DNA of 64,000 bases from JBLHZY01 sp050633265 (GCA_050633265.1 JBOEGE010000004.1:434001-498000), one strand, 5' to 3'. Counted from the first letter of the stretch, positions 1 through 8,348 are shown. A program made the numbers and translations. The notes: generated by a model not told the origin, from the sequence alone.

Positions 1-1
1 T

Positions 2-268
2 GGCCGCCATAATGCGCTTGATAAGCTGATCGGGGCTTCGCATGGCGCGCTTGGGGCTGTGGTGATGTCGAGCCGTATCTCTGTTGATCTGGTGCAGAAA
101 TGTGCAGGCCTTGGCGCGCCCATTCTGATAGCCGCCTCTGCGCCAACAGCCCATGCGGTGCGCCTTGCCGATCAGGCCGGGATCACCCTTGTTGGCTTTG
201 CGCGCGGTGCGAATTTCACAGCTTTCTCGCATCCTCACAGGATCACAGCCGCCGGAGACCCCGCATAA
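2..268 (+). CDS. fdhD: FdhD, formate dehydrogenase accessory sulfurtransferase (3' part only)
   Basis: The 5' end lies outside the window; only the last 88 codons are present. The visible part opens with GRHNALDKLIGA and continues with a MSSRISVDLVQKC stretch and a GFARG segment, the typical C-terminal half of FdhD. FdhD transfers sulfur from the IscS cysteine desulfurase to the molybdenum cofactor of formate dehydrogenase, in the cytoplasm. Its stop codon overlaps the start of fdsD by one base (TAATG), so the two are translationally coupled. Together they imply an NAD-linked molybdenum formate dehydrogenase operon to the left. Family identity is firm; the catalytic cysteines are not visible here. 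Confidence 0.9.
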   Translation, partial: GRHNALDKLIGASHGALGAVVMSSRISVDLVQKCAGLGAPILIAASAPTAHAVRLADQAGITLVGFARGANFTAFSHPHRITAAGDPA

Positions 269-507
269 TGGACGCCGCAAAACACATCCGCATGGCCAAT
301 CAAATCGCGGCGTTTTTTGCCAGCCAGCCGGAAGCTGCGCGCCTTCCCGGCGTGGCCGCGCATATCAATGATTTCTGGGAGCCGCGGATGCGCGCCTTTT
401 TGCTCGAGCTGCTTGAAAGCGGCGAGGGTGAGGGCATTGATCCTCTGGTGATTTCGGCAGCGCCTTTGATCCTGCGCCCGGAGGACGCGCGCCTTCGCCG
501 CCGTTGA
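268..507 (+). CDS. fdsD: NAD-dependent formate dehydrogenase delta subunit
   Basis: A 79-residue protein with the signature of the small FdsD family: an N-terminal HIRMANQIAAFFASQP segment followed by HINDFWEPRMR and a helical tail. FdsD is the small subunit encoded last in fdsGBACD operons; it is needed for a functional soluble NAD+-dependent formate dehydrogenase, which oxidises formate to CO2. The ATG overlaps the fdhD stop by one base, so this is the end of that operon. Formate is the end product of the glutathione-linked formaldehyde pathway whose genes lie at 12.2 and 15.2 kb. Length and motif both fit the family. Confidence 0.85.
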   Translation: MDAAKHIRMANQIAAFFASQPEAARLPGVAAHINDFWEPRMRAFLLELLESGEGEGIDPLVISAAPLILRPEDARLRRR

Positions 508-563
508 CACATCCGCGCCAAACCTCCAAGCCTTGCTGAGAAGATGCGCGATGAGGATTTAAG

Positions 564-1745
564 ATGAAATTGGGATTGAGCTTCGTTGTGCTTGGCTATG
601 TGCTGAGCCAGTTTTATCGCGCTTTTCTGGCCGTTCTTGCGCCGATGTTGGCAAGCGATATTGGCGTTGGGGCGGATGTGCTTTCCAAGGCTGCGGGCTT
701 TTGGTTTATCGCCTTTGCGCTGATGCAATTTCCTGTGGGTTGGGCGCTTGATACGATCGGGCCAAAGCGCACGGCTTCGGCATTGCTGGGCCTATGTGGC
801 GCGGGCGGGGCTTTGCTGTTTGGTTTTGCACAGGGGCCGATGGCAATTTACGGCGCGATGATCCTGATCGGGATCGGTTGTTCGCCGGTTTTGATGGCCG
901 GATACTATATTTTCGCCCGTATGTTTGCGCCTGCGGCCTTTGCCACTTTGGCTGGTGCGATGCTTGGCGCGGGCTCGTTTGGCAATCTGGCAAGCTCGCT
1001 TCCGCTGGCTTGGGCGGCCGAAGCATTTGGCTGGCGCGAAACGATGTTTGGGCTGGCGGGCGCGACGCTTTTGGTTGCGCTCGCGCTCGCGATTTTCCTG
1101 CGCGATCCGCCACCGGTTGAGCGGGCCGAGGGCGAGGGGCGCGGCTCGTTTATTGATCTGTTTCGGATCCGTGCGCTTTGGCCGATTTTTGCGATGATGA
1201 TTGTGAATTATGCGCCTGCTGCTGGCCTTCGCGGCGTTTGGGCGGGGCCGTTTTTTGGGGATGTGTTTGGCATGGATGCAGGCGGGATTGGCCGCGCGAC
1301 CTTGATCATGGGCTCAGCGATGATTGCGGGGGCGTTTCTTTATGGGCCGGTGGATCGGCTTGTTGGGCGGCGCAAGGCGTTGATCGCTTTTGGCAATGGG
1401 ATGGTTTTGCTCTGTTTGATTGTGCTTATCACGGTGCCGGGGCTGCGCAGTGCGGCGGCGATTGCGCTTCTTGCGGGGATCGGATTATTTGGCGCGACTT
1501 ATCCGGTTTTGATCGGGCAGGCGCGCGAACAATGCCCGCCGCATCTTATGGGGCGCGGTGTGACGCTGATGAATTTCTTTGGGATTGGCGGCGCAGGCGT
1601 GATGCAGTTGGTTACAGGGCGTGTCTTTGATGGCCAGGCAGAGCGCGCGATCGAAGCGCAATATGGCGCGGTGTTTTTGACCTTTGCGATCACGCTGGCG
1701 ATTGGGCTTTTGCTGTATTTGTTTATGCGGGTCCGGGTGCGCTAG
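564..1745 (+). CDS. MFS transporter
   Basis: A 393-residue polytopic membrane protein with about 12 predicted transmembrane helices and the loop 2-3 pattern of the major facilitator superfamily (GWALDTIGPKRT around residues 60-70). A second, related loop (GPVDRLVGRRKA) occurs in the C-terminal half, consistent with two six-helix repeats. A GAGGA ribosome binding site precedes the ATG. It follows fdsD by 56 bases on the same strand, but nothing links it to formate and the substrate cannot be told from sequence. It could be a drug, sugar or organic-anion carrier. Confidence 0.85.
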   Translation: MKLGLSFVVLGYVLSQFYRAFLAVLAPMLASDIGVGADVLSKAAGFWFIAFALMQFPVGWALDTIGPKRTASALLGLCGAGGALLFGFAQGPMAIYGAMILIGIGCSPVLMAGYYIFARMFAPAAFATLAGAMLGAGSFGNLASSLPLAWAAEAFGWRETMFGLAGATLLVALALAIFLRDPPPVERAEGEGRGSFIDLFRIRALWPIFAMMIVNYAPAAGLRGVWAGPFFGDVFGMDAGGIGRATLIMGSAMIAGAFLYGPVDRLVGRRKALIAFGNGMVLLCLIVLITVPGLRSAAAIALLAGIGLFGATYPVLIGQAREQCPPHLMGRGVTLMNFFGIGGAGVMQLVTGRVFDGQAERAIEAQYGAVFLTFAITLAIGLLLYLFMRVRVR

Positions 1746-1787
1746 GGCGATCTGTTCAACCCAATGAATACGCGCTAGAGAGGCGGC

Positions 1788-2834
1788 ATGACTTTGAAAT
1801 CATCAGATATTGCCGTGATTGCGCCCAATCTTAAGAAGCGCCTTTCGGGGGTTACTGCGACAGTTGTGCGGCTGATCCCGGTGCAGGCGCGCAAGATTGG
1901 GATCGTCGCCACAGGGCCGGGCTTGCCGCGCGATATTCCGCATCTGCCGCTCTGGCGCGTGGCGCTTTTGCGGCGGGATCGCGCACGGGTTTGGCATGCG
2001 CGGCGCAATACGGAAATGCTGCTTGGGTTGGTGTTGCGCTCTGTGCTGCGGCGGCGGTTTTTGCTGCTGTTTACCTCAGCAGCGCAGCGCCATCATAAGC
2101 CCTTTACCAAATGGCTGATCTCAAAAATGGATGCGCTTGTGGCGACCTCTCCCCAAGCGGCCAGCTATCTTGATCGCCCCGCGCAGGTGATCATGCACGG
2201 CATTGATACGGATGTGTTCACGCCTGCGCCTGATCGCGCCGCGCTGAAGGCGGCGCTGGGCCTGCCAAGCGGCATTGTGATTGGTTGCTTTGGCCGCATT
2301 CGCCCGCAAAAGGGCACGGATCTGTTGGTTGAGGCCGCGATCCGCGCGCTGCCAAGCCGCCCTGATGTGCATCTTATCTTTACTGGGCGCGCCACGGCGG
2401 AATTCGAGGGCTTTCAAGCGGATTTGCAGGAAAAGATCGCGCAAGCTGGCCTTTCTGAGCGCATTCGTTTTCTTGGGGAAATCCCGTGGGAGGATGTTGT
2501 GCGCCATTATCAAGCGCTTGATCTCTTCGTTGCCCCTGCCCGTTGGGAGGGCTTTGGGCTGACCCCGATTGAAGCCATGGCTTGTGGCACCCCTGCGATT
2601 GCGGCGCATGGGGTTGGGGCGTTTGATGCGCAGATCCTGGATGGCAAAACCGGGCGGCTTGTGGCGCGCGATGATGCGGATGCGCTTTATGGTGGTCTGT
2701 GCGAAATGCTTGATGATCGTGCAGGCCTTGAGGCCGCGCGCGGGGCCGCACGTGCGCATGTGATGGAGGCGTTCACGATAGAGCGCGAGGCAGATCAGTT
2801 GATCGCTGAATATACTAAATTGTTGGCGCGTTAG
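1788..2834 (+). CDS. Glycosyltransferase, GT4 family
   Basis: A 348-residue retaining GT-B glycosyltransferase. The C-terminal Rossmann domain starts near residue 160 (IVIGCFGRIRPQKGTDLL). It carries the E-x7-E donor-binding motif (EGFGLTPIE) near residue 255, followed by ACGTPAIA. The N-terminal part has a SGVTATV stretch like the acceptor-side glycine loop of GT4 enzymes. It is cytoplasmic and probably acts at the membrane surface in building a surface polysaccharide or glycolipid. Two bases separate its stop from the next ATG, so it is co-transcribed and probably coupled with the GT29-like gene. Donor and acceptor are unknown. Confidence 0.88.
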   Translation: MTLKSSDIAVIAPNLKKRLSGVTATVVRLIPVQARKIGIVATGPGLPRDIPHLPLWRVALLRRDRARVWHARRNTEMLLGLVLRSVLRRRFLLLFTSAAQRHHKPFTKWLISKMDALVATSPQAASYLDRPAQVIMHGIDTDVFTPAPDRAALKAALGLPSGIVIGCFGRIRPQKGTDLLVEAAIRALPSRPDVHLIFTGRATAEFEGFQADLQEKIAQAGLSERIRFLGEIPWEDVVRHYQALDLFVAPARWEGFGLTPIEAMACGTPAIAAHGVGAFDAQILDGKTGRLVARDDADALYGGLCEMLDDRAGLEAARGAARAHVMEAFTIEREADQLIAEYTKLLAR

Positions 2835-2836
2835 AG

Positions 2837-3484
2837 ATGGCCGGGCTTGCTGCATCCGGGTTGTTTGAACGGCTAAGCTTTGCTTGGCAACGGCGCGGCA
2901 ATGGGCGGCGGCTGGAGGGGCGTTATGCGCCACAGGCCGAGATACTGGGCGCGATGGCGGGCAAGAATATCGCGATTGTTGGCAATGCGCGCGCGCTGAG
3001 CAAAAGCCAGCAGGGCGCGCAGATTGATCGCGCTGATTTGGTGGTCCGCATCAATCGCGCGCCGATGCCCAGCACGGCTTCGCACGGATCGCGCACAGAT
3101 TGGCTCGCCCTAGCGACAGGCCTGCCGGATCAAGAACGCGCAAGGATCGCGCCCGGGCGGCTTTTGTGGATGTCGCACAAGCGCAAACGGCTGCGCGCTT
3201 GGATGGCGGCGAGCGCGGGCTTTTATCTACATCCTTTGGCTGATTACCGCGCGCTTGCCCAAAGTATTGGCGCGCCGCCAACCACAGGCGCGATGCTGAT
3301 TGATCTGGCGGCGAAATCCCAGGCCCAGAGCATTGCGCTTTACGGGTTTGATTTCTTTGCATCCCTATCGCTTTCCGGCAGCCGCACCGCCGCGCAAACC
3401 CCCCATGATTTCAGCGCCGAGGCCGCATGGGCCAACACCCTGATCGCGGCAGACCCGCGCCTGACACTTCACACGATGGAATAG
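2837..3484 (+). CDS. GT29-like (sialyltransferase-fold) glycosyltransferase
   Basis: This 215-residue protein shows the ordered motifs of family GT29. A sialylmotif L-like block spans residues 45-77 (IAIVGNARALSKSQ ... DLVVRINRAP). A sialylmotif S-like block spans 148-174 (PTTGAMLIDLA ... LYGFDFF). An H-x4-E (HDFSAE, H190 to E195) matches motif VS. There is no signal peptide or membrane anchor, and the protein is much shorter than animal sialyltransferases. It sits two bases after a GT4 gene. No CMP-sialic acid synthesis gene is visible, so the sugar moved may be another CMP-linked acid such as Kdo; that is inference. Motif order makes the family call fairly strong. Confidence 0.72.
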   Translation: MAGLAASGLFERLSFAWQRRGNGRRLEGRYAPQAEILGAMAGKNIAIVGNARALSKSQQGAQIDRADLVVRINRAPMPSTASHGSRTDWLALATGLPDQERARIAPGRLLWMSHKRKRLRAWMAASAGFYLHPLADYRALAQSIGAPPTTGAMLIDLAAKSQAQSIALYGFDFFASLSLSGSRTAAQTPHDFSAEAAWANTLIAADPRLTLHTME

Positions 3485-3570
3485 GGCCCATCACGACAAG
3501 CCCCTTTAACCCGCCCCAGCAATCCGCTATTGGGCGGCGTCCGATACGTGAGACCTAAGGAGACCCGAAT

Positions 3571-4593
3571 ATGGGCTATAGAATCGTCGTCGTTGGTGCC
3601 ACAGGCAATGTGGGCCGCGAAATGCTGAACATTCTGGATGAACGCGCGTTCCCAGTTGATGAAATCGCTGTGCTTGCATCGCGCAATTCATTGGGCACGG
3701 AGATCAGCTTTGGCGAGCGAACGCTCAAGACGAAAGATTTGGATACCTTTGATTTTACCGGCTGGGATATTGCGCTCTTTGCTGTTGGCTCTGAGGCCAC
3801 CAAACAATACGCGCCTCGGGCGGCGAAATCGGGCTGTGTGGTGATCGATAACTCGTCGCTCTATCGTTATGACGCGGATATTCCGCTGATCGTGCCGGAA
3901 GTAAATCCAGATGCGATCATGGACTATGCCAAGAAAAACATCATCGCCAACCCCAACTGCTCAACCGCGCAGATGGTTGTGGCGCTGAAGCCCCTGCATG
4001 ATCGCGCAACGATCAAACGCGTTGTGGTGAGCACATATCAATCTGTCTCTGGTTCTGGCAAAGAAGCGATTGATGAGCTGTGGAACCAGACCAAGGGCAT
4101 GTATGTCCCCGGCCAAGAAGTTGCGCCGAAGGTTTATCCCAAGCAGATCGCTTTTAATGTGATCCCGCAGATCGATGTGTTCATGGATGATGGCTCGACG
4201 AAAGAAGAGTGGAAAATGGTCGCTGAGACCAAGAAGATCATCGACAAAAACATCAAGGTCACGGCGACTTGTGTGCGTGTGCCTGTGTTTGTTGGGCACT
4301 CTGAGGCGATCAACATCGAGTTTGAAGATTTCATTGATGAAGAGGAAGTTCGCGACATTCTGCGCGAGGCGCCCGGCATCCTTGTTGTCGATAAGCGCGA
4401 GCCGGGGGGCTATGTCACTCCGGTTGAATGCGTTGGCGATTATGCGACCTTCATCAGCCGCATCCGCCAAGACAGCACGATCGAGAATGGCATCAATCTT
4501 TGGTGCGTTTCGGACAATCTGCGCAAAGGGGCGGCGCTTAACGCGGTCCAAATCGCAGAGCTTCTGGGCCGTAGGGTCTTGAAAAAAGGCTGA
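3571..4593 (+). CDS. asd: Aspartate-semialdehyde dehydrogenase
   Basis: A 340-residue enzyme converting beta-aspartyl phosphate to aspartate semialdehyde with NADPH, the branch-point step to lysine/diaminopimelate, threonine and methionine. The N-terminal dinucleotide fold shows VVVGATGNVGREML. The catalytic cysteine is Cys130 in NPNCSTAQM, and the substrate-binding SGSGKEAIDEL segment follows. Length is normal. A strong AAGGAGA ribosome binding site sits just upstream, and an intrinsic terminator follows 27 bases after the stop, so the gene looks monocistronic. The next pathway enzyme, dapA, is at 56.3 kb on the other strand. Confidence 0.96.
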   Translation: MGYRIVVVGATGNVGREMLNILDERAFPVDEIAVLASRNSLGTEISFGERTLKTKDLDTFDFTGWDIALFAVGSEATKQYAPRAAKSGCVVIDNSSLYRYDADIPLIVPEVNPDAIMDYAKKNIIANPNCSTAQMVVALKPLHDRATIKRVVVSTYQSVSGSGKEAIDELWNQTKGMYVPGQEVAPKVYPKQIAFNVIPQIDVFMDDGSTKEEWKMVAETKKIIDKNIKVTATCVRVPVFVGHSEAINIEFEDFIDEEEVRDILREAPGILVVDKREPGGYVTPVECVGDYATFISRIRQDSTIENGINLWCVSDNLRKGAALNAVQIAELLGRRVLKKG

Positions 4594-4620
4594 AATCCGC
4601 CGGTTGTTAAAAGATAATTA

Positions 4621-4650
4621 AAGGGCGCTCTAGGGCGCCCTTGTTTTTTT
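4621..4650 (+). terminator. Rho-independent terminator after asd
   Basis: A perfect 8-bp stem (AAGGGCGC / GCGCCCTT) with a six-base loop is followed by G and seven T. It lies between asd and the DUF4139 gene and should end the asd transcript. Confidence 0.85.
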
Positions 4651-4700
4651 GCGCGCGCCAGTCAACGTTAACGCCAGTTCTTAACCTTTGGAGTTTTCCC

Positions 4701-6335
4701 ATGCGTTTGGCGTATTTCGCAGCCTTTGCTGTGCTTCCTTTTTCCGCTTTTGCTGATGATTTTGTACTCAATGCGCCAATTACGGCCGTCGAGGTTTATC
4801 CCCAAGGGGCCAAGATCACGCGTGAGGTTTCTTACAGTTTTCCAGCGGGGTCGCATCGGCTGATCCTGCCGGATTTGCCGGCCTATCTTCCCGCGTCGAT
4901 GATAAAGGCCACATTGAGCAATGGCGGTTTTTCAACCGAGCAGGTCCAGACCCATAGCCTGCCCCCCATTCGCTTGCCGGAATCAGATGAGATCAAGGCC
5001 GCGCGGGCAGAGTTGGAGGCCGTTGAGGCGGCGATAATAGCCTTTCAGCTTGAAGAGGATGCAGCCACCGCCGAAATCGAAGCGGGCAAAGCCTTGCAAG
5101 CCTTTGCTGCTGGGTTGGGCCAAGGGCAGGGTGATCCGCTCACGCCAGAAGCGCTGAGCGAAATTGCTGTGATTGTGGCCGAAAAAACCGCCCAAGCCGC
5201 CAAGCAGATCGCCGCAGCGCAGGCCAAGATCCGCGCCATGGAGCGCGAAGGCATTGAGCTTGAAAATGATGAAGAGCGCGCGCAGGCCAAGCTTGAAAGC
5301 CTCGTGCCAGAGGATGAAAGCCGCACCCAATTTACCGGGGCGATCAATGCCAATGCAGCTACCAGCGGGGTTATGACCGTTGAGTATTATATCGGTGAAG
5401 CAAGCTGGCAGCCTGTTTACAGCATCTATCTGACACGCGGTGATAAGCCCGAGATGAAGATCGAGCGCTCTATCGCCTTGACCCAAGACACAGGCGAAAG
5501 CTGGCATGATGTTGATCTTGTGCTGACGACGCGCGAATTGAATTCTGCCGTTGCAGGGCAGCTTCCGAGCCCATGGCTGCGCCGGATTGTTGGGCAAAAC
5601 CAGTATAGGAAAAGCGTTTCAGGCCCTGCCCGGATGGAAAGCAGCATGGCAGACCTGGCCGAACCAATGGTTGAGCCCGTGATGCAGGCAGCGCCGATCG
5701 GGGTGGGCGTCTCTTATGGGCTGGATATGGTTTATAAGTTCCCGCAGCAGATATCTGCGCCAAGTGCGCGCGCGGCCACATTGCTTGAGCTTGATACGTT
5801 AAGCTTTGATGCGCCAGAAATCCGCGCGATTGCTTATGCGGCCAGCAATGACCGCGCATTTGCACAGGCCACCATTAAGAACACAAGCGGCGAAGCCTTG
5901 CTTGCCGGGACAAGCCGCCACTTTCTTGATGGGGTCTTGGTTGGCACATCGGCATTGGGCGAAATCGCCGCTGGGGCCGAGGCCGATATCGGCTTTGGGG
6001 CCATTCGCGGCATTCAGTTGAAGCGCATCACCAAGGGGCGCGAAGAGGGCGATAGCGGTGTGATCCGGCGCTCAAACGATGAAACGGATGAGGTGGTGAT
6101 TACGGTCGAGAACTTGACGGGCGAGCCATGGGATCTGCGCTTGATGGATCGCGTGCCCTATTCCGAGCAGGAAGATCTTTCGATCAAATGGCAGGCCAGC
6201 CCCACGCCAACTGCGCAGGATGTCGATGGCAAGCGCGGCGTGTTGCACTGGGATCATGATCTCAAGGCGGGGGAAACCTTCACCGTTCAGCTGAACACCC
6301 AGATCAAATGGCCGGAGGATTACATACTTCAATAA
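4701..6335 (+). CDS. DUF4139/DUF4140 (MuiA-like) exported protein
   Basis: A 544-residue protein with a clear signal peptide (MRLAYFAAFAVLPFSAFA, then DD). I chose this ATG because it begins the signal peptide; the frame is open further upstream but runs into the asd terminator. The N-terminal domain (VEVYPQGAKITREV ...) matches DUF4140, an alpha-helical coiled-coil segment covers about residues 95-210, and the rest matches DUF4139 (YYIGEASWQPVYSIYL; VENLTGEPWDLRLMDRVPYSE). Such proteins are called mucoidy-inhibitor MuiA-like, but their biochemical role is unknown. It probably works in the periplasm or at the envelope. It stands alone, with no obvious partner. Confidence 0.8.
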   Translation: MRLAYFAAFAVLPFSAFADDFVLNAPITAVEVYPQGAKITREVSYSFPAGSHRLILPDLPAYLPASMIKATLSNGGFSTEQVQTHSLPPIRLPESDEIKAARAELEAVEAAIIAFQLEEDAATAEIEAGKALQAFAAGLGQGQGDPLTPEALSEIAVIVAEKTAQAAKQIAAAQAKIRAMEREGIELENDEERAQAKLESLVPEDESRTQFTGAINANAATSGVMTVEYYIGEASWQPVYSIYLTRGDKPEMKIERSIALTQDTGESWHDVDLVLTTRELNSAVAGQLPSPWLRRIVGQNQYRKSVSGPARMESSMADLAEPMVEPVMQAAPIGVGVSYGLDMVYKFPQQISAPSARAATLLELDTLSFDAPEIRAIAYAASNDRAFAQATIKNTSGEALLAGTSRHFLDGVLVGTSALGEIAAGAEADIGFGAIRGIQLKRITKGREEGDSGVIRRSNDETDEVVITVENLTGEPWDLRLMDRVPYSEQEDLSIKWQASPTPTAQDVDGKRGVLHWDHDLKAGETFTVQLNTQIKWPEDYILQ

Positions 6336-6640
6336 GGCAAAGCGATTCTCGGAGGCGAAATGGCGCGATTCGTGCGCCGCAGGGGGGGGCAAATGTGCGC
6401 CTCGTGTGGCGAAACCTAAAGGAAATGTGGCACTAAGATGTTGATACTGCGATAGAAAAAATTTGAACTCTGCGCCCAGATTTCGGCAAACTCACCCTAA
6501 GTGCTTGAAAGAGCAAAGCTAGATTGGGGCAAACCTGCGGCGTCACTACAATTGAATAAAAGTCTCTCAGTATCCGGCGCGCAAGCGTTTCGGGGCTGTG
6601 CTTTTATGTTTGTGGGGGCGATGAAGACAGGAAGAAACAG
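6336..6640 (+). other. 305-base intergenic region before two tiny genes
   Basis: No credible coding frame. It contains a weak GGCGC/GCGCC hairpin at 6362-6378 without a T run, a run of eight G at 6382-6389, and AT-richer stretches near 6430-6470 and 6545-6575 that could hold a promoter. I could not find a -35/-10 pair with good spacing. The region presumably carries the promoter and leader of the small genes that follow. Confidence 0.4.
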
Positions 6641-6838
6641 ATGTTCAGAGTATCATTCAACTTCGATACGCTGCTTGCCGAGAGAGAGCCCAAAGCGGCC
6701 CCAGCGGCCACGATTTCGCAGCGCGCCATTCTGCCTCAGAGCAAAGGGCTTAGCCGCAAAGACATGTGTAACCTCTTCTTTCCGAACGCCAAAAATGATG
6801 GCCAATGTGCCAGTTGCCGTTTCGACTGCAACTCATAA
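6641..6838 (+). CDS. Small protein of unknown function, Cys-rich tail
   Basis: A 65-residue reading frame I do not recognise. An AGGAAG ribosome binding site lies nine bases before the ATG. It begins MFRVSFNFDTLLAERE, has a basic, Ala/Pro-rich centre, and ends with a cysteine-containing tail (NLFFPNAKNDGQCASCRFDCNS split as CASC then FDC). The three clustered cysteines (CxxCxxxC) could bind metal or form a redox centre; that is inference. It has no signal peptide or membrane segment. The stop is 28 bases before the next small gene, which has its own ribosome binding site, suggesting a two-gene unit. It could be spurious, but the RBS and pairing favour a real gene. Confidence 0.5.
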   Translation: MFRVSFNFDTLLAEREPKAAPAATISQRAILPQSKGLSRKDMCNLFFPNAKNDGQCASCRFDCNS

Positions 6839-6866
6839 ACCCAACAGATTTACAGGAGATACTCTT

Positions 6867-7091
6867 ATGACAATGCTCGAAAAAGCCCGCGCCAACCGTA
6901 TCCAAGCCATCCGCATGCATGCGCTGCGCACCGCAGATATCACCAATGTTTTCACCTCCCTAGAAGAGGTAGAGGCCGAAATCACAGCCCATATCGCAGA
7001 GCAAGGGAACGCGCCAGAACAGCACCGCACCTATTTCCCTGCGTTCATCTCTTCGCGTCACGAAGCCATGGTTCAATCGCACGCGGCCTAA
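6867..7091 (+). CDS. Small protein of unknown function (74 aa)
   Basis: This starts at ATG 6867 because an AGGAG site sits eight bases upstream; the same frame is open back to 6501, but that part has no ribosome binding site and odd composition. The protein is mostly helical: MTMLEKARANRIQAIRMHA, then a long acidic helix (TSLEEVEAEITAHIAEQG), ending in a YFPAFISSRHEAMVQ segment. No membrane segment or known motif is seen. It follows the 65-residue gene by 28 bases and converges on the carbonic anhydrase. I do not recognise the family. Confidence 0.6.
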   Translation: MTMLEKARANRIQAIRMHALRTADITNVFTSLEEVEAEITAHIAEQGNAPEQHRTYFPAFISSRHEAMVQSHAA

Positions 7092-7107
7092 GATCCAAGA
7101 CATCACC

Positions 7108-7131
7108 TGGCGCATCGCTATGGTTGCGCCA
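7108..7131. terminator. Hairpin between convergent genes
   Basis: A perfect 7-bp inverted repeat (TGGCGCA / TGCGCCA) with a ten-base loop lies between the converging ends of the 74-residue gene and the carbonic anhydrase gene. There is no T run on either strand, so termination is only a possibility. Confidence 0.3.
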
Positions 7132-7154
7132 AGCTGCCCGGCAATTGGCTTTGT

Positions 7155-7805
7155 CTAGATAGGCTCGAAAGCTTTTAGTTTGGGATCGTAATAGTGAAGC
7201 CCGCCTTCGCCGATATCTGTCCAGAGGCCATGGATTGTCATCCGTTCGCTTTCAACGGCTTCGCGCACAAACGGGAATGTCATCAGGTTGCCAAGCGAGA
7301 TGAGTACGGATTCTTTTTCCAGCGCTCTGACCTGTTCATTGGGGTCCGCAAGACCGGCGACCTTTTCATAACCGGGGCGCAGAATATCCATCCAGCGGCC
7401 GATGAAGCTGGTCTTTTCTTCAAGCTCGGGGGCAGCACCCGAACACATGGCATGGCAGCCCTGAACACCGCCGCAATTTGAGTGACCAAGCACAATCACA
7501 TGCGCCACATTCAGCGCCGTTACCGCATATTCCACAGCTGCCGATGTGCCGTGGTGATCGCCATCGGGCGTATAGGGCGGCACGAGATTGGCGATATTGC
7601 GGTGAATGAAGAATTCGCCCTGATCGGCACCAAAGATTGAAGTCACGTGCACGCGGCTATCGCAGCAAGAAATCACCATGGCGCGCGGGCGCTGGCCCTC
7701 ATTTGCAAGGCGGCGATACCAAGCTTTGTTCTCGGCATATGTCGTTGCTTTCCAGCCTTGATAGCGTTGGACGAGGTAGGTGGGCAGTGGCTTTGCATGG
7801 TCCAT
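7155..7805 (-). CDS. Beta-class carbonic anhydrase
   Basis: A 216-residue cytoplasmic zinc enzyme interconverting CO2 and bicarbonate. The beta-class ligands are in place: Cys47 and Asp49-Arg51 in CCDSR, then His108 and Cys111 in GHSNCGG. The C-terminal part ending in GLWTDIGEGGLHYYDP is typical of bacterial Can-type enzymes. A GGAGGA site precedes the start. It is divergent from the HPt-like gene, with a 168-base shared upstream region. A housekeeping role in supplying bicarbonate for carboxylases such as acetyl-CoA carboxylase (accD at 24 kb) is likely. Confidence 0.95.
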   Translation of the reverse strand: MDHAKPLPTYLVQRYQGWKATTYAENKAWYRRLANEGQRPRAMVISCCDSRVHVTSIFGADQGEFFIHRNIANLVPPYTPDGDHHGTSAAVEYAVTALNVAHVIVLGHSNCGGVQGCHAMCSGAAPELEEKTSFIGRWMDILRPGYEKVAGLADPNEQVRALEKESVLISLGNLMTFPFVREAVESERMTIHGLWTDIGEGGLHYYDPKLKAFEPI

Positions 7806-7973
7806 TGTCGATGATCCTCCGCGCGATCTTGGTAACCAAATCTATGCGTATGTAATGAATATTTTGCAGGAATTCGAGAGATATTCCGCTTGGAGCTAAA
7901 CCTTTTCTTGAACCTGTTGATCCATATTGATCGAGACCTTGCGTGGGGGCAAGAACCTAGGGGTGTTTGAAAG

Positions 7974-8348
7974 ATGATAACGAAATTGCGACCAGACGAA
8001 GCCGTGCGACTTGATCATGATCGGCTTGAACATTTGTATATGCAGCTTGGGCCTTCTGGGGCGGAAGGGGTTGTTGCGCGCGCGATGGAAGAGCTGGCCG
8101 CGCGCCTTTCCAAGGTTGAGCGGCTTTATAAACGCGGTGAATTGGGCGAGATGCAGCGCGCGGCGCGCTCCATGATCGCGATCTCAGAACAGATTGGCAT
8201 GGTGACCTTTGCGCGCGTTGCAGAAGACGTAACGCGGCTGTCTGATTCCGAGAATTCCGCAGCGCTCGCCGCAACAGTTGGGCGTTTGATTCGCATTGGT
8301 GAGGGCTCACTTATGGCCGTTTGGGATCTTCAGGATGCGTCTATTTAG
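7974..8348 (+). CDS. HPt-like helical protein lacking the phospho-histidine
   Basis: A 124-residue, all-helical cytoplasmic protein. Residues 62-90 (RAARSMIAISEQIG followed by FARVAEDV) line up with the histidine phosphotransfer core pattern AHxLKGxAxxLGA. The expected phospho-accepting His is Arg65 and the Lys-Gly after it is Ile-Ala. If the fold assignment is right, the protein cannot accept phosphate in the usual way and may instead bind a histidine kinase or receiver. No kinase or regulator is adjacent. Just upstream is a direct repeat, TTGATC-CATA-TTGATC (7917-7932). Exact function unknown; the fold assignment is from pattern only. Confidence 0.6.
   Translation: MITKLRPDEAVRLDHDRLEHLYMQLGPSGAEGVVARAMEELAARLSKVERLYKRGELGEMQRAARSMIAISEQIGMVTFARVAEDVTRLSDSENSAALAATVGRLIRIGEGSLMAVWDLQDASI

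Noticed and set aside
6501..6866. Upstream extension of the 74-residue gene to 6501
   Set aside because: The extension overlaps the 65-residue gene in another frame, lacks a ribosome binding site and has atypical composition, whereas ATG 6867 follows AGGAG.
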